Positions 8,466 to 18,488 are shown, counted from the first letter of the stretch. The stretch is 64,000 bases of DNA from AP-15 sp963724435 (GCA_963724435.1 CAVRUN010000012.1:1-64000); one strand, 5' to 3'. The notes: generated by a model from the letters alone, not told the origin. A program made the numbers and translations.

Positions 8466-9515
8466 ATGGCGAGATCTCCCCGACTGACCACCGCTGCAGG
8501 GACGAACGATGAGTTGCCAGCATGGGTTAAGCCACAGCTGACGCGACTGATCACGGAAGCGCCTAGCGGCGACGAGTTGGTCCACGAGCTCAAATTCGAC
8601 GGTTATCGCATGCACGCCCGGCTCGATCGTGGCGATGCCCGTCTACTGACCCGCACCGGGCTTGACTGGACCGGCAAATATCCGGCGATCGCCGCTGCCC
8701 TGCGCACCCTGCCGGCGGGGCAGGCCTATCTCGACGGCGAGCTCTGCGGGCTGCGGCCGGACGGGGTTACCTCGTTCGCGCTGATCCAGAACGCCGCAGA
8801 ACGGCGCGGTGGTGCCGACCTCGTCTATTTCGTTTTCGACCTGCTCTACCTCGACGGCAGGAATCTGATGCCGCTGCCGTTGGCGGACCGCAAGGATGGT
8901 CTCGCCGTCCTCCTCAAGGGAAGAGAGGACGCGATCCGCTTCAGTGAGCATCAGGTCGGACAGGGCCCGGAATTTCACCGCCATGCCTGCAAGCTCGGCC
9001 TCGAAGGCATCGTCTCAAAGCGGCTGGACGCCCCGTACACGCCGGGCGATCGCGGCCTCTGGCTCAAGACCAAATGCCTCAACCGCGAAGAGTTCGTGGT
9101 CGTCGGTTGGACTGACCCCGAGGGCAGCCGTCCGTTTATCGGCGCGCTCTTGCTTGGGTACCATGATCCGGACGGCCGGCTGATTTACGCGGGCCGGGTC
9201 GGTACCGGAATGCGGGCCGGCCAGCTCGAGGATCTCTTACGGCGGCTGCGCCCGTTGCAGATCGACACGATGCCGCTCGATGTTGCGCCGCCGCGCTCGA
9301 CCCGGTTTGGCTCGCCGCTGGTGCTGTCGCGGGTTCACTGGGTCCGACCCGAACTCGTTGTCGAGGTCAAATACCTGACCTGGACCGAGGACGGGCTCTT
9401 GCGCCAGGTGGTCTATGAAGGGATCCGCGAGGACAAGCCGGCCCGTGAGGTTGTGCGCCCACGGCCAGCTGCCTGCACTACCGACCGTAGCTTCCGAGCA
9501 AGAGGCGAATCTTAG
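8466..9515 (+). CDS. Stand-alone ATP-dependent DNA ligase, LigD ligase-domain type
   Basis: A 349-residue protein covering only the adenylation plus OB-fold ligase unit of the non-homologous end-joining LigD family. The nucleotidyl lysine is Lys43 in ELKFDGYR. Motif III is around YLDGEL (Glu92), motif IV is LEGIVSKR (Glu180) and motif V is WLKTK (Lys201/203). The C-terminal OB fold includes YAGRVGTGM and ELVVEVKYLTWTEDGLLRQ. The phosphoesterase and primase-polymerase domains of full LigD are absent, and no ku gene is visible nearby. It probably seals nicks as an accessory ligase alongside a complete NHEJ set elsewhere. The last 15 residues look non-homologous. Confidence 0.92.
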   Translation: MARSPRLTTAAGTNDELPAWVKPQLTRLITEAPSGDELVHELKFDGYRMHARLDRGDARLLTRTGLDWTGKYPAIAAALRTLPAGQAYLDGELCGLRPDGVTSFALIQNAAERRGGADLVYFVFDLLYLDGRNLMPLPLADRKDGLAVLLKGREDAIRFSEHQVGQGPEFHRHACKLGLEGIVSKRLDAPYTPGDRGLWLKTKCLNREEFVVVGWTDPEGSRPFIGALLLGYHDPDGRLIYAGRVGTGMRAGQLEDLLRRLRPLQIDTMPLDVAPPRSTRFGSPLVLSRVHWVRPELVVEVKYLTWTEDGLLRQVVYEGIREDKPAREVVRPRPAACTTDRSFRARGES

Positions 9516-9563
9516 AACGGCGTCCTGCCCAAGCGCTCGATGCTGAAGAGACTCCGCCGGACG

Positions 9564-9722
9564 TCAATGCGAAACGTGTAAGATGTGCGGCCACAGGCCA
9601 ATGAGGCCGATAAAAATCAAGTAAATCGCGACCACGTAGTTCAGGATTCGAGGTACCAACAAGATCAGGATGCCCGCGATCAACGCGATGAGCGGTTGCA
9701 CGGCCACAATATCGATGGTCAT
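9564..9722 (-). CDS. Small DUF3096-type membrane protein
   Basis: A 52-residue protein, almost entirely hydrophobic, with two probable transmembrane segments (about residues 9-23, VQPLIALIAGILILL, and 28-43, LNYVVAIYLIFIGLIG) separated by a short PR turn. Sequence and length match the DUF3096 family of small integral membrane proteins common in alphaproteobacteria; the function is unknown. It lies between the ligase and the DUF1800 gene, on the strand opposite to both, and is easily missed because of its size. Confidence 0.85.
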   Translation of the reverse strand: MTIDIVAVQPLIALIAGILILLVPRILNYVVAIYLIFIGLIGLWPHILHVSH

Positions 9723-9946
9723 CAGGCGGACTCTTTACAACGATTCGACTATTACTCGGTGTTGCAGCGTCTTCCCGGAATTCATCGAGCGGGCTTGAGC
9801 CGCGCAGCTCCATACCAGATGCGTACCTGGCGGTTGGCGATCAACCTGACGATCGGCATGAAGGGCAAACTGATTAGCCGCGCGGGGATACTCGTCGCGT
9901 GGCTGCGCATAAATTTAAACCGGTATTACTCGCTTAGGCGACTGGG

Positions 9947-11352
9947 ATGACGCGGGATCCGGACAAAGCAGCTCTGGCACTGCATCGCTTCGGGTTCGGC
10001 CCGCGCGCCGGATCGATTGCGGCGATCGCTGCAGATTCGCAAGGGGCGGTTGCCGCAGATCTCGACCTAGCAAACGCTGGGCAGATCGTCGATCCCGGCC
10101 TATTGAGCAGCGCCGCCGCGTTTCGCTCGGTCTTCGAGTTCAACGCCGCACGCGCCGCGCAGGCGAAGCTCGCCCGTCGCGGCCTCGTTCCAAGCGACTC
10201 GAAGACGGAACCGGAAAGTGCCGCGGATGAAAGCCGGGGTCCGATGAGCCTCGGCCGGTGCGGTTGCCGCAGCAGATTGTTCTGTCCGAGGCCAAGGCGC
10301 GGATCGATGCTGCGCGTGACGCCGAAATCGGGTTTGTCGAGCGGCTCGTCTGGTTCTGGTCGAACCATTTCTGCGTCAGCCTCGACACTTCGGTCATGGC
10401 CGGCGGCTACGAACGCGAGGCGATCCGGCCGCATGTTCTGGGCCATTTCGTCGACCTGCTTGGGGCTGCCGACAGCCATCCGGCGATGCTGCTCTATCTG
10501 AACGATGCTCAGTCGATCGGGCCCGATTCGGTCGCTGGCATCAATCGGGGTAAGGGCCTTAACGAGAATTTTGCACGCGAAATCCTGGAGCTCCATACCC
10601 TCGGCGTGCGCACCGGCTATACCCAGGCCGACGTCATCAATTTTGCTAAGGCGATGACCGGTTGGACATTGCGGCAGCCGGTCACCGACCCCGACATCGG
10701 CGGCGAGTTTGTATTCATCCCGCGGGCGCATGAGCCGGGTGCACAGACGGTGCTCGGCAAGGTCTACCCTGATCTCGGCGTTGCGCAGGGGCACGCAATC
10801 CTCGCAGACCTTGCCCGCCATCCTGCGACGGCCAGCCATATCGCCACAAAGCTGGCAGTTCATTTTGTCGCCGATGATCCGCCGCCGGCGCTGGTCGCTC
10901 GCCTCGCTCAGAGCTTTCGCGACACTGACGGTGATCTGAAAGAAGTCGCGAAGACGCTGATCGCGTCACCGGAGGCTTGGACGCGGCAGCAGGCCAAGGT
11001 GAAGCGCCCGGGCGAATGGCTTGTCGCGGCGCTACGGGCGACCGGGCTCGCGGGCGACATCCGCCGCGTGGTCGAGGCGCAGGCGCTGCTCGGCGAGCCG
11101 TTGTGGCGACCGCCAGCGCCGAAAGGCTTCTCCGACGAGAATGCTGCCTGGCTCGACGGTTTGGCCGAACGCCTTGAGATTGCCAACGCCATCGCCCAGC
11201 GGCTCAGACGGTCGCTTGATCCGATGGCCGTCACGGATACGACACTCGGCCCGCTCGCCTCGGGTGAGACGCGTCAAGCGATCGCGCATGCCGAGAGCCG
11301 GCCGCAAGCAATGACCTTGGCGCTGATGGCTCCCGAGTTTCTCCGCAGGTGA
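9947..11352 (+). pseudogene. DUF1800 family protein, single frameshift
   Basis: The N-terminal 95 or so residues (ALALHRFGFGPRAGSI... to AADESRG) run from ATG 9947, and the rest follows in another frame from about 10240 (SDEPRPVRLPQQIVLSEA, then VERLVWFWSNHFCVS, LNENFAREILELHTLGV, QADVINFAKAMTGWT, HPATASHIATKLAVHFV). All DUF1800 landmarks are present once the frames are joined. One base missing from the GGGG run at 10236-10239 explains the shift exactly. DUF1800 proteins of about 460 residues almost always pair with DUF1501 proteins, as here (next gene 4 bases downstream). Their function is poorly defined. The indel may be a sequencing error. Confidence 0.88.
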
Positions 11353-11356
11353 TCTG

Positions 11357-12613
11357 ATGATGCCGGCGATATCCGACGCACCGACCCGCCGCGACCTGGT
11401 CGTCGGCTCCGGCGCCCTTTTTGCCTGGACCCAGCTTCCTCGTCTGGCGCGCGCGCAAGGCCGCGACCCGCGCTTTCTGGCGATCGTGCTACGCGGTGCC
11501 CTCGATGGGCTAGCAGTGGTCGCACCTGTGGGCGACCCGCAATGGCGCGGATTGCGCGGCGAGGACGCTCTCACACTCGACGGTGCGTCGCCGGGGCTGC
11601 AGCTCGACACCTTGTTTGCCCTCAACCCGGCGATGCCGAGCCTGCACGAATTCTATCGCCACGGGCACGCGATCATCGTGCATGCGGTTGCGACCCCCTA
11701 TCGCGACCGCTCGCATTTCGACGGGCAGGATGTACTGCAAACGGGAGCGACGAAGCCGGGCGCACTCGATACCGGCTGGCTCAATCGCGCCGTGGCGGCG
11801 CTGGGATCGGAACAATCGGCCGATCCACACACCAGAGCGGGCCTCTCCATCGGGCCGGTGACCCCGCTGATCATGCGCGGCCCGGCGCCGGTGCTATCGT
11901 GGGAGGCACCAAAACTGGCGCCGGCCAGCGATGAGACGATCCTGCGTCTCCTCGATCTCTATCGTCATACCGACCCGTTATTTGCACAAGCGCTCGAGGA
12001 GCGCATCGGGATCGCCGCGATCGCGCATGCCGGCGGGATCGACCAGCGCGCGGCAACTGGCGGTCCGGTTGTCCAGACTGGCGGGCTCGCCCGGGTGCGC
12101 GCTTATTTTGCCGACACGGCGGGTATGGCGGCAAAGTTCCTCGCTCGGGCGGACGGGCCGCGCATCGGCGCGCTCGCCTTTGATGGCTGGGACACCCATG
12201 TAAACGAGGGACCAGTCAAGGGTCGTCTCAGCAATCTATTGAGTGGGCTCGACGACGCGCTGGCCGCGATCGCAGCAAATATGGGCGACGCCTGGCGTGA
12301 AACGGTCGTCGTCGTGGTCACCGAGTTCGGCCGCACCGTGCACATCAATGGCAATGGCGGCACCGACCATGGCACGGCGACCGTGGCCCTGCTCGCGGGC
12401 GGCGCGTTGAAGAGTGGACAGGTTATCGCCGATTGGCCGGGGCTCAAAGACGCCGACCTCTACCAGAATCGCGATCTGAAGCCGACAACCGACCTGCGCG
12501 CGGTGATGAAAGGGCTGCTAAGGGATCACCTAGGGGTGGGCGAACCTGCTCTTTCCACTGCCGTATTCCCCGACAGTGCCGGAGTTCTGCCGATGCAGAA
12601 CCTTGTTGCCTGA
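11357..12613 (+). CDS. DUF1501 domain protein (Tat-exported, sulfatase/phosphatase-fold)
   Basis: A 418-residue protein with a twin-arginine leader (TRRDLVVGSGALFAWTQ) cleaved after about residue 33. It contains the DUF1501 hallmarks RDPRFLAIVLRGALDGL, RSHFDGQDVLQTG, FDGWDTHVNEG and VVVVTEFGRTVHINGNGGTDHGT. The alkaline-phosphatase-like metal-binding positions (Asp/His in GWDTH and TDHG) are present. It starts 4 bases after the DUF1800 frame and is surely co-transcribed. DUF1800/DUF1501 pairs are widespread in proteobacteria and planctomycetes; an extracytoplasmic role is inferred from the leader. Confidence 0.92.
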   Translation: MMPAISDAPTRRDLVVGSGALFAWTQLPRLARAQGRDPRFLAIVLRGALDGLAVVAPVGDPQWRGLRGEDALTLDGASPGLQLDTLFALNPAMPSLHEFYRHGHAIIVHAVATPYRDRSHFDGQDVLQTGATKPGALDTGWLNRAVAALGSEQSADPHTRAGLSIGPVTPLIMRGPAPVLSWEAPKLAPASDETILRLLDLYRHTDPLFAQALEERIGIAAIAHAGGIDQRAATGGPVVQTGGLARVRAYFADTAGMAAKFLARADGPRIGALAFDGWDTHVNEGPVKGRLSNLLSGLDDALAAIAANMGDAWRETVVVVVTEFGRTVHINGNGGTDHGTATVALLAGGALKSGQVIADWPGLKDADLYQNRDLKPTTDLRAVMKGLLRDHLGVGEPALSTAVFPDSAGVLPMQNLVA

Positions 12614-12662
12614 TCGCTCGCAATTCGACCGCGCAAGATAAAAAGTCCTCGCGCGCTAGCTG

Positions 12663-14618
12663 TCAGATCTCGACCTGGGCGCCCAGCTCGATGACTTGAT
12701 CGGCGGGGATACGGAAAAACTCGGGGGTGCGTGTGGCGAGGCGGCTGAGCAACACATAGAGATGCTCGCGCCATCGCGCCATTCCCGGCCGCGGTGTCGA
12801 TTTGACGTTGGCACGTCCCACAAAATAGGAGATTTCGCCGCGAGCGAGATCAACCCCGGGTATTTCGGCACGCTGTAACGCCCGCGGCACGTTCGGGGTC
12901 TGGGCGAACCCGAAATGCGCGTCGATCTGCCAAAAGCCATGGCCGAGATCGCGCCACTTGATCCGATCAGGGCCGGCAACCAGCGGGATGTTGTCGGTCG
13001 CGACGCGGACAAGCAATACGATCCGGTGCAGCACCTTGTTGTGCTTTAGATTTAGCAGCAGCGTCCCCGGAGCCCGTTCTTTTTGACTAGTGAGGAAAAC
13101 CGCGGTGCCGGAAACGCGGGCCTCCGGAATCTCCTCGCAAGTGGCGAGGAATTCAGCGAGCGGCATCGTCTCACTCAGGAGTTTTTCCAGTACCAATCGG
13201 CGGCCGGTGCGCCAGGTGGTCATGATCGTAAACATGACGAGCCCGATCACCAATGGGAACCAGGCGCCGGTCGGGATCTTCATCGAGTTCGAGCCGAACA
13301 GCGCCAGATCAACGGTCATGATCGGCACCAGCACGACACCGATCATCGGCCACCGCCAGCGCCAGATGCCACGCATCACGGCGGCGGCGAGAACCGTCGT
13401 CAGCGCCATCGTCCCGGTGACGGCAAAGCCGTAGGCCGAAGCGAGGGCGCTCGAGCTTCTGAAGCTCACGACCAGTGCGATCACCGCGGCCAGCAGCAGC
13501 CAATTGACCTGTGGGATGTAAATCTGGCCGCGCGCCGTCACCGAAGTTTGAAATACATCGAGCTGCGGCATCAGGCCGAGCTGAATTGCTTGGCGCGTCA
13601 GCGAGAAGGAGCCGGAAATCACTGCCTGCGACGCGATGACGGTCGCTGCCGTTGACAGCAATACGAGCGGCACCAGTCCCCAGCCCGGTACCAGACGAAA
13701 GAATGGGTTCTCGATCGCCGTCTTGTCGCTGAGGAGCAAGGCGCCCTGCCCGAAATAATTCAGCACCAGGGCGGGCAGCACCAGCCCAAACCAGGCGACC
13801 CTGATCGGGAACCTCCCGAAATGGCCCATATCGGCGTAAAGCGCTTCGCCGCCGGTGATTGCGAGCGATACCGCACCGAGCACGATGAAGCCTCTCAACG
13901 GAGCGGTGATGAAGACGGCGATGGCGTGGGCCGGGTTGAGTGCCGCCAATACCCGGGGGTCCTCGGCGATGTGAACAAGGCCGTCAAGCCCGATCACCGC
14001 AAACCACACCAACATCACCGGACCAAAAAGATGACCGACGCTCTCCGTTCCGCGTCGCTGAATGAGCAAGAGCAGCACCAACACCACGATCGTGATCGGC
14101 ACCACAAACCGGTTCAATGCCGGGGTTCCGACACTGATACCTTCGATCGCGCTCAACACTGAAATCGCCGGTGTGACCATGCTGTCGCCGTAAAAGAGGG
14201 CGGCGCCGCCAACCGCGACCAGGACTAAAATGTTTCGCGCGCGGGGGTTTTGCACGGCTTCCTGAGCGAGCGCCAGCAACGCCAGGATCCCGCCCTCGCC
14301 ATGATTGTCGGCGCGCATGATCAATAGAACGTATTTGACGGCCACGACCAGGATCAGCGCCCACACGATCAGCGATAGGACGCCGAGCACGTTCTCCGGC
14401 GAAAGCGGCAGCCCGTGCTCCGGATTGAAACACTCTCGAAAGGTGTAAACCGGGCTCGTGCCAATATCGCCGAACACGATGCCGAGTGCGGCGAGCGACA
14501 GCCCGGCAACAGCAGTTCGGGGCGCTGGCCCTTCGCGCTCTTCCTCGGTACTTGGGGCGGCGTGCCCGGCAGGAATGACCTCGGTCGAGGATGTAGCACT
14601 GCCGGTTGGCTCCGCCAT
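12663..14618 (-). CDS. kup: Low-affinity potassium uptake protein Kup
   Basis: A 651-residue KUP/HAK/KT-family K+ transporter, driven by proton symport across the inner membrane. The first transmembrane segment carries the signature LGIVFGDIGTSPVYTFRE (about residues 45-62). It is followed by VLGVLSLIVWALILVVAVKYV, RADNHGEGGILALLAL and about 10 more hydrophobic segments. A hydrophilic C-terminal domain of about 170 residues contains VPRALQRAEIPGVD and ISYFVGRANV. Length is typical. It is convergent with the DUF1501 gene, with 49 bases between stops. No neighbour suggests special regulation. Confidence 0.97.
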   Translation of the reverse strand: MAEPTGSATSSTEVIPAGHAAPSTEEEREGPAPRTAVAGLSLAALGIVFGDIGTSPVYTFRECFNPEHGLPLSPENVLGVLSLIVWALILVVAVKYVLLIMRADNHGEGGILALLALAQEAVQNPRARNILVLVAVGGAALFYGDSMVTPAISVLSAIEGISVGTPALNRFVVPITIVVLVLLLLIQRRGTESVGHLFGPVMLVWFAVIGLDGLVHIAEDPRVLAALNPAHAIAVFITAPLRGFIVLGAVSLAITGGEALYADMGHFGRFPIRVAWFGLVLPALVLNYFGQGALLLSDKTAIENPFFRLVPGWGLVPLVLLSTAATVIASQAVISGSFSLTRQAIQLGLMPQLDVFQTSVTARGQIYIPQVNWLLLAAVIALVVSFRSSSALASAYGFAVTGTMALTTVLAAAVMRGIWRWRWPMIGVVLVPIMTVDLALFGSNSMKIPTGAWFPLVIGLVMFTIMTTWRTGRRLVLEKLLSETMPLAEFLATCEEIPEARVSGTAVFLTSQKERAPGTLLLNLKHNKVLHRIVLLVRVATDNIPLVAGPDRIKWRDLGHGFWQIDAHFGFAQTPNVPRALQRAEIPGVDLARGEISYFVGRANVKSTPRPGMARWREHLYVLLSRLATRTPEFFRIPADQVIELGAQVEI

Positions 14619-14799
14619 GCGGTTCTCCTTAGGATTGATCCTGGCCAGTTCGCCCAGGCTCCTTGTCGCAATATCGACAAGAAGGTAACGCTTTGGGTCG
14701 GAACACGCCTCGCGTGGTTATCGACGGGGCACGCTGCAGGCGCCGTAGTGCGATCTCGGCAATAGCCGGATGCAAGAAATACCAGGAGGGATTGTCAGT

Positions 14800-14997
14800 T
14801 TAGTGGGCGGGCCCGGGAGGCGTTGTGTTGGCGAGTTGATCGACCGCATCGATAATCCGAAGCCAGATCGCCACACCGGCGAAGTCATCGGCCGCCGAGA
14901 ACTCTCCAATCCGCCTGATGCTCTCCGCCTGGGCCATGTTGCCGTACCAGCGGAGCATCAGCTGAGCGGCGCGCCAGATGTCGATCTCGGTGATCAC
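14800..14997 (-). CDS. Small conserved hypothetical protein
   Basis: A 65-residue protein starting at GTG 14997 (VITEIDIWRAAQLMLRWYG... AVWLRIIDAVDQLANTTPPGP pattern). It is alpha-helical, with no signal or membrane segment. The pattern of a short helical protein with W-R-R/I-I-x-A-V-x-Q-L resembles small hypotheticals common in Bradyrhizobium-type genomes. No clear ribosome site is visible, so the call is modest. Confidence 0.55.
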   Translation of the reverse strand: MITEIDIWRAAQLMLRWYGNMAQAESIRRIGEFSAADDFAGVAIWLRIIDAVDQLANTTPPGPAH

Positions 14998-15085
14998 GTT
15001 GTGAGGCTAAGTGGGTGCGGCTCGCCCGTAAACCTTGTTAGGGAGTGGTCGACGGAGGCTAAGCAGGGCCTGCTCGCCCGACCGG

Positions 15086-15927
15086 TCAGCCTTGGTTCGG
15101 CCGGATCGGCATCGTTGCGATGCTGGTCCAGGCGACGGGCGCGCCAGCCTTCTCGGCCGCTTGTTCGGGCGGCAGCGCCGGATCCCAATGGATGCCAAGA
15201 AACCGCCGACCGGTCACATTGCCGGCAGCCTCGGAGACGAGCCAGACCAACGGCGGGGCCATTACTTCCGGCTGGATCATTGCGGCGCGCTCGAACCCCG
15301 CCTCGTCGGAGATCATCGGTGTGTTGGTAATCCCACCCGGAACCAGAACGTTAACGGTCACTCCGGTGCCGTCGAGATCCTTTGCCATAATCGCGCTTAG
15401 CGCTTCCAGTGCGGCCTTGGACGGGCCGTAAGTCGGATTGCCAGCGGCCAGCATGGTGCCGAGGCTGGTCGTAACATTGACGATCCTACCCCAGCCCTGG
15501 CGCATCATCTTGGGCACCACCGCGTTGGTCAGCGCCAAGGGCGCCGTCGTGTGGACCGCAACGAAGCGGCGCCACTGATCCGGTGTGACCTCCCAGAATT
15601 TGAGCGGCCGTTGCCAGCTGTCGGGCCGGATCGCACCGGGGCCGATCCCGGCATTGTTGACCAGAATATCGATCCGGCCAAACCGGGCGCGTGTCGCGCG
15701 TGTGATCTCGTCAGCGGCGGTATCCGATGTCAGGTCGATCTGAAGGGTGAGCAGTTCGTCGGTCTTGCCCTGCTCGCGCGCCATCGTCGCGAGCGCCGCC
15801 AGTGGCCCATGGGCCCGATCGACGCCGGCGATGCGGATGCCTGTTGCCAGCAAGCCCCGCACCATCGCCGGCCGATGCCGCCCGCCGCACCGGTCACGAT
15901 CGCCGTTCTTTTCAGATAATCGGGCAT
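15086..15927 (-). pseudogene. SDR-family oxidoreductase, frameshifted near the N-terminus
   Basis: A short-chain dehydrogenase of about 280 residues. ATG 15927 gives KRTAIVTGAAGGIGR, the glycine-rich NAD(P) loop. The frame then has to shift by one base at about 15865-15870 to continue as AMVRGLLATGIRIAGVDRAHG. The rest is intact: RIDILVNNAGIGP, the Thr-Thr-Ser of VNVTTSLG, the catalytic YGPSK and the LVPGGITNTPM loop. One missing G in the CGG(G)CG stretch accounts for the break. Without correction the nucleotide-binding loop and the catalytic part are made in different frames. It could be a sequencing error or a recent inactivation. Confidence 0.85.
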
Positions 15928-16057
15928 TGGTTAGGCACCTCACGCGAGGGGCTATGTGGCCAAGGGACGCCATGCCCGGCCAAGTGAGTCCATCCCCGTA
16001 TATTGGATATATGTTGGACAGCTCAGAAGATGATCTATTCCAACCCATTGAAATTGC

Positions 16058-16133
16058 TGGCGTCCCCTACCGGATTCGAACCGGTGTTGCCGCCGTGAGA
16101 GGGCGGTGTCCTAGGCCTCTAGACGAAGGGGAC
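16058..16133 (-). tRNA. tRNA-Glu (CUC)
   Basis: A full cloverleaf reads on the minus strand. The acceptor stem GTCCCCT pairs with AGGGGAC, the anticodon stem CCGCC/GGCGG holds loop CTCTCAC (anticodon CUC), and the T arm is CCGGTTCGAATCCGG. The 3' CCA is encoded. It is 76 bases long. It sits alone between the SDR remnant and yajQ. No integrase or attachment duplication is seen beside it. Confidence 0.95.
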
Positions 16134-16209
16134 GAAGCCTCGTTCCATTTAAATAGCGGCCGGGGGGACGGCGAGCAAGCGCCCGATAAGCCCCGCTGAT
16201 AGGTCGGTC

Positions 16210-16695
16210 CTATTCGCGAAAGTTGATGTATTGCAGCGGTTGCTCGATCTTGAGGCCGCGGATCGCCGCGATGGCGCTCTGCAGATCGTCGCGTTTCTTG
16301 CCTGTGACCCGCAGCTCATCGCCCTGGAGCGACACTTGCACCTTGAGCTTGCTGTCCTTGATCTCGCGGATTAGCCGTCGGCCGAGTTCTGCGTCGACCC
16401 CCTGCCGCAGCGCGATTATCTGACGAACCGCGTTGCCCGACGCCTTTTCCGGCGGCTTGAAATCGAGCGCTCCCGGTTCGACCTTGCGCCGGGTCATGTG
16501 CACCTTTAGCAGCTCGTGCATTTGCTTGAGCTTTAAATCGTCGTCGGCCAGCACCGTCAGCGCGCCTTCCTTGCGCTGGATCGAGCATTTGCTGCCCTTG
16601 AAATCAAACCGTGTTGCGATTTCGCGCGTAATCCCGGCGAGCGCATTGTCGACCTCGGCAAGGTCGATCCGCGAGACGACATCAAAGCTCGGCAT
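16210..16695 (-). CDS. yajQ: YajQ-family nucleotide-binding protein
   Basis: A 161-residue cytoplasmic protein with the family's typical start, MPSFDVVSRIDLAEVDNA, followed by ATRFDFKGS. The two ferredoxin-like halves end in LKVQVSLQGDELRVTGKKRDDLQ and QPLQYINFRE. YajQ proteins bind cyclic di-GMP in several proteobacteria and interact with transcription regulators; here only family membership is evident. Length is exactly that expected. The next gene on the strand, a 102-residue hypothetical at 16764-17072, lies 68 bases upstream. Confidence 0.97.
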   Translation of the reverse strand: MPSFDVVSRIDLAEVDNALAGITREIATRFDFKGSKCSIQRKEGALTVLADDDLKLKQMHELLKVHMTRRKVEPGALDFKPPEKASGNAVRQIIALRQGVDAELGRRLIREIKDSKLKVQVSLQGDELRVTGKKRDDLQSAIAAIRGLKIEQPLQYINFRE

Positions 16696-16763
16696 TGATC
16701 CTCCTCGACGATCTCCAACCGCTGGCGCTGCTACGGGCGATATAGCGCAAATCGGTGGCCCGA

Positions 16764-17072
16764 TCAGTCGCGATCTTTACGCTCGAAAACCGGCGCCTCC
16801 ATTGACGATACCAGGAAATCGCGAACACGGCGGTAGGTCTCGTCAAAAGAAAGCCGCTGCGGTGGCGCAGCGGTCGCCTCGTCGACGCGGCGACTCTCAC
16901 CCCATGCCTTGACATTGCGGCTCAGTACCGGATCCGCCAGGATGAAATTGACCGCCTGGTTTTGCGTGCCGGGGGTTGGCGCGCCATTTTCCTCAGTCAG
17001 CTCGCGATAGAGCTCAATGACATAGGCGCACGCATCAATGATCAGCGCAGTGTCCTCGGTGAAACCGACCAT
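16764..17072 (-). CDS. Conserved hypothetical protein
   Basis: A 102-residue soluble protein with no recognised domain. Its first half is helical (DTALIIDACAYVIELYRELTEE), followed by a linker and another helix (FDETYRRVRDFLVSS). It contains no cysteine-rich or catalytic motif. It is co-directional with yajQ, 68 bases upstream of it. Coding is supported by the plausible helical amphipathic pattern and codon use; function is unknown. Confidence 0.6.
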   Translation of the reverse strand: MVGFTEDTALIIDACAYVIELYRELTEENGAPTPGTQNQAVNFILADPVLSRNVKAWGESRRVDEATAAPPQRLSFDETYRRVRDFLVSSMEAPVFERKDRD

Positions 17073-17280
17073 TGCTTGCTCCGGGCAGCGGCTTGTTTAG
17101 CGACAACACCTTGCTGGCACCGATGTCCGGGTCATCGACACAGTCGGTAGCCGATCACCAACAAGTCGATGCGATCGGGCGCAGTTTGGGGCCGTGACAC
17201 CAGAGCCGGCGGCGCGCCGGAATTGCGTTAGCCGGACGGGCCGGTCGGAGGCGCCCATCGCGCCTTAAGCGAGAGCGTTT

Positions 17281-18459
17281 TTAGATCGCGCCGACATCGC
17301 GCAGTCGGCCGATGTCCGCGATCGAATAGCCGATTTCGCGCAGCACCGCGTCGCTATCGCCGCCGAGGTCGGGCGCGGGACGCCGCAGTTGGCAAGGAGC
17401 CTGCGCGAATTTGATCGGGAAGCCGAGCATCTTGACCTCGCCATGGCCGGGATGTCCGGCGCTGATCACCATCTCCTGCTCTGTTATCTGCGGGTCGGCA
17501 AACACTTCGGCTAAGGTCTTGACCCGGTCGCAGGGTACGCCCGCAGCATTGAGCTTCTCGATCCAATGATCGCTGGTGCCGGTCATCAGCCGCGCTTCGA
17601 TCGCGGCTTTCATTGCCGGGCGGTTGGCGACACGCAAATCGTTGGTCCGAAAACGCGGATCATCACGCCATTCGGGCATGTCGAGCGCATCGATCAGCCG
17701 CTGATAAGACTGCTCCTGGCTCGGAGCGATCGCGATCTCCCCATCCCGCGTACGAAACATGCCGTAGGGCGAGACGATCGCATGATCGTTCCCGCTGCGT
17801 TCGGGCGCCTCGCCGGTCGCGAGATAGTTGGCGGCCAGAAAGCCCAGCATGCTGATCATTGAATTGTTGAGACTGGCGCCGACGGTCTCGCCCTTGTTGG
17901 TGCGGCCGCGGCGAACCAATGCGGCGCATATTCCGAGCGCGCCGTAAAGCCCGGCGACGAGATCGGCGATCGGCGGCCCGGCGCGCATCGGCGGCCCACC
18001 CGGCTCGCCGGTGACGCTCATAAAGCCGCTCATCGCCTGTGCGATAAAATCGAACGACAGCCTGTCGCGATAAGGCCCGCTCGACCCAAACCCGCTCAGA
18101 TTGCAATAAACGAGAGCAGAGTTCAGCGTCTTGAGCCGCGGCTCGTCAAAGCCCATCGCCGCCATCACGCCCGGCCGGAAATTCTCGACCAGGACGTCGC
18201 TTTGCGCGATCAGCCGTTCGAGCACCGCGCGGCCCTCGGCATGGCGCAAATTCAATGTCAGCGAGCGCTTGTTGCGGTTGAAGGCGGCAAAATACCAACT
18301 GAGCCCGTCGCGGATCGCCCCCTGTTGGCGGACCGGGTCGCCAACCCCCGGAGTTTCGATCTTGACGACCTCCGCCCCCATATCGCCCAGCAGCATCGAG
18401 CAAAACGGCCCCGCCAAAATGCGGGTCAAATCAACGACGCGAATTCCCGACAGCGGCAC
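17281..18459 (-). CDS. CaiB/BaiF-type CoA-transferase (class III)
   Basis: A 392-residue class III CoA-transferase, which moves CoA between carboxylic acids. Family motifs are VVDLTRILAGPFCSMLLGDMGAEVVKIE, SWYFAAFNRNKRSLTLNL, LVENFRPGVMAAMG, LVYCNLSGFGSSGPY and the catalytic Asp in LSFDFIAQAMSG. GTG 18459 is preferred over the upstream TTG 18483 because GGAGGG precedes it at good spacing. The substrate is not evident. Its 5' end abuts a palindromic repeat (18489-18570), beyond which the DUF917 gene runs in the opposite direction. Confidence 0.93.
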   Translation of the reverse strand: MPLSGIRVVDLTRILAGPFCSMLLGDMGAEVVKIETPGVGDPVRQQGAIRDGLSWYFAAFNRNKRSLTLNLRHAEGRAVLERLIAQSDVLVENFRPGVMAAMGFDEPRLKTLNSALVYCNLSGFGSSGPYRDRLSFDFIAQAMSGFMSVTGEPGGPPMRAGPPIADLVAGLYGALGICAALVRRGRTNKGETVGASLNNSMISMLGFLAANYLATGEAPERSGNDHAIVSPYGMFRTRDGEIAIAPSQEQSYQRLIDALDMPEWRDDPRFRTNDLRVANRPAMKAAIEARLMTGTSDHWIEKLNAAGVPCDRVKTLAEVFADPQITEQEMVISAGHPGHGEVKMLGFPIKFAQAPCQLRRPAPDLGGDSDAVLREIGYSIADIGRLRDVGAI

Positions 18460-18488
18460 GCGACGACCCTCCGATAATAGCAAGCATT

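Noticed and set aside
16058..16133. Integrase attachment site at tRNA-Glu
   Set aside because: No nearby integrase and no partial tRNA duplicate seen.
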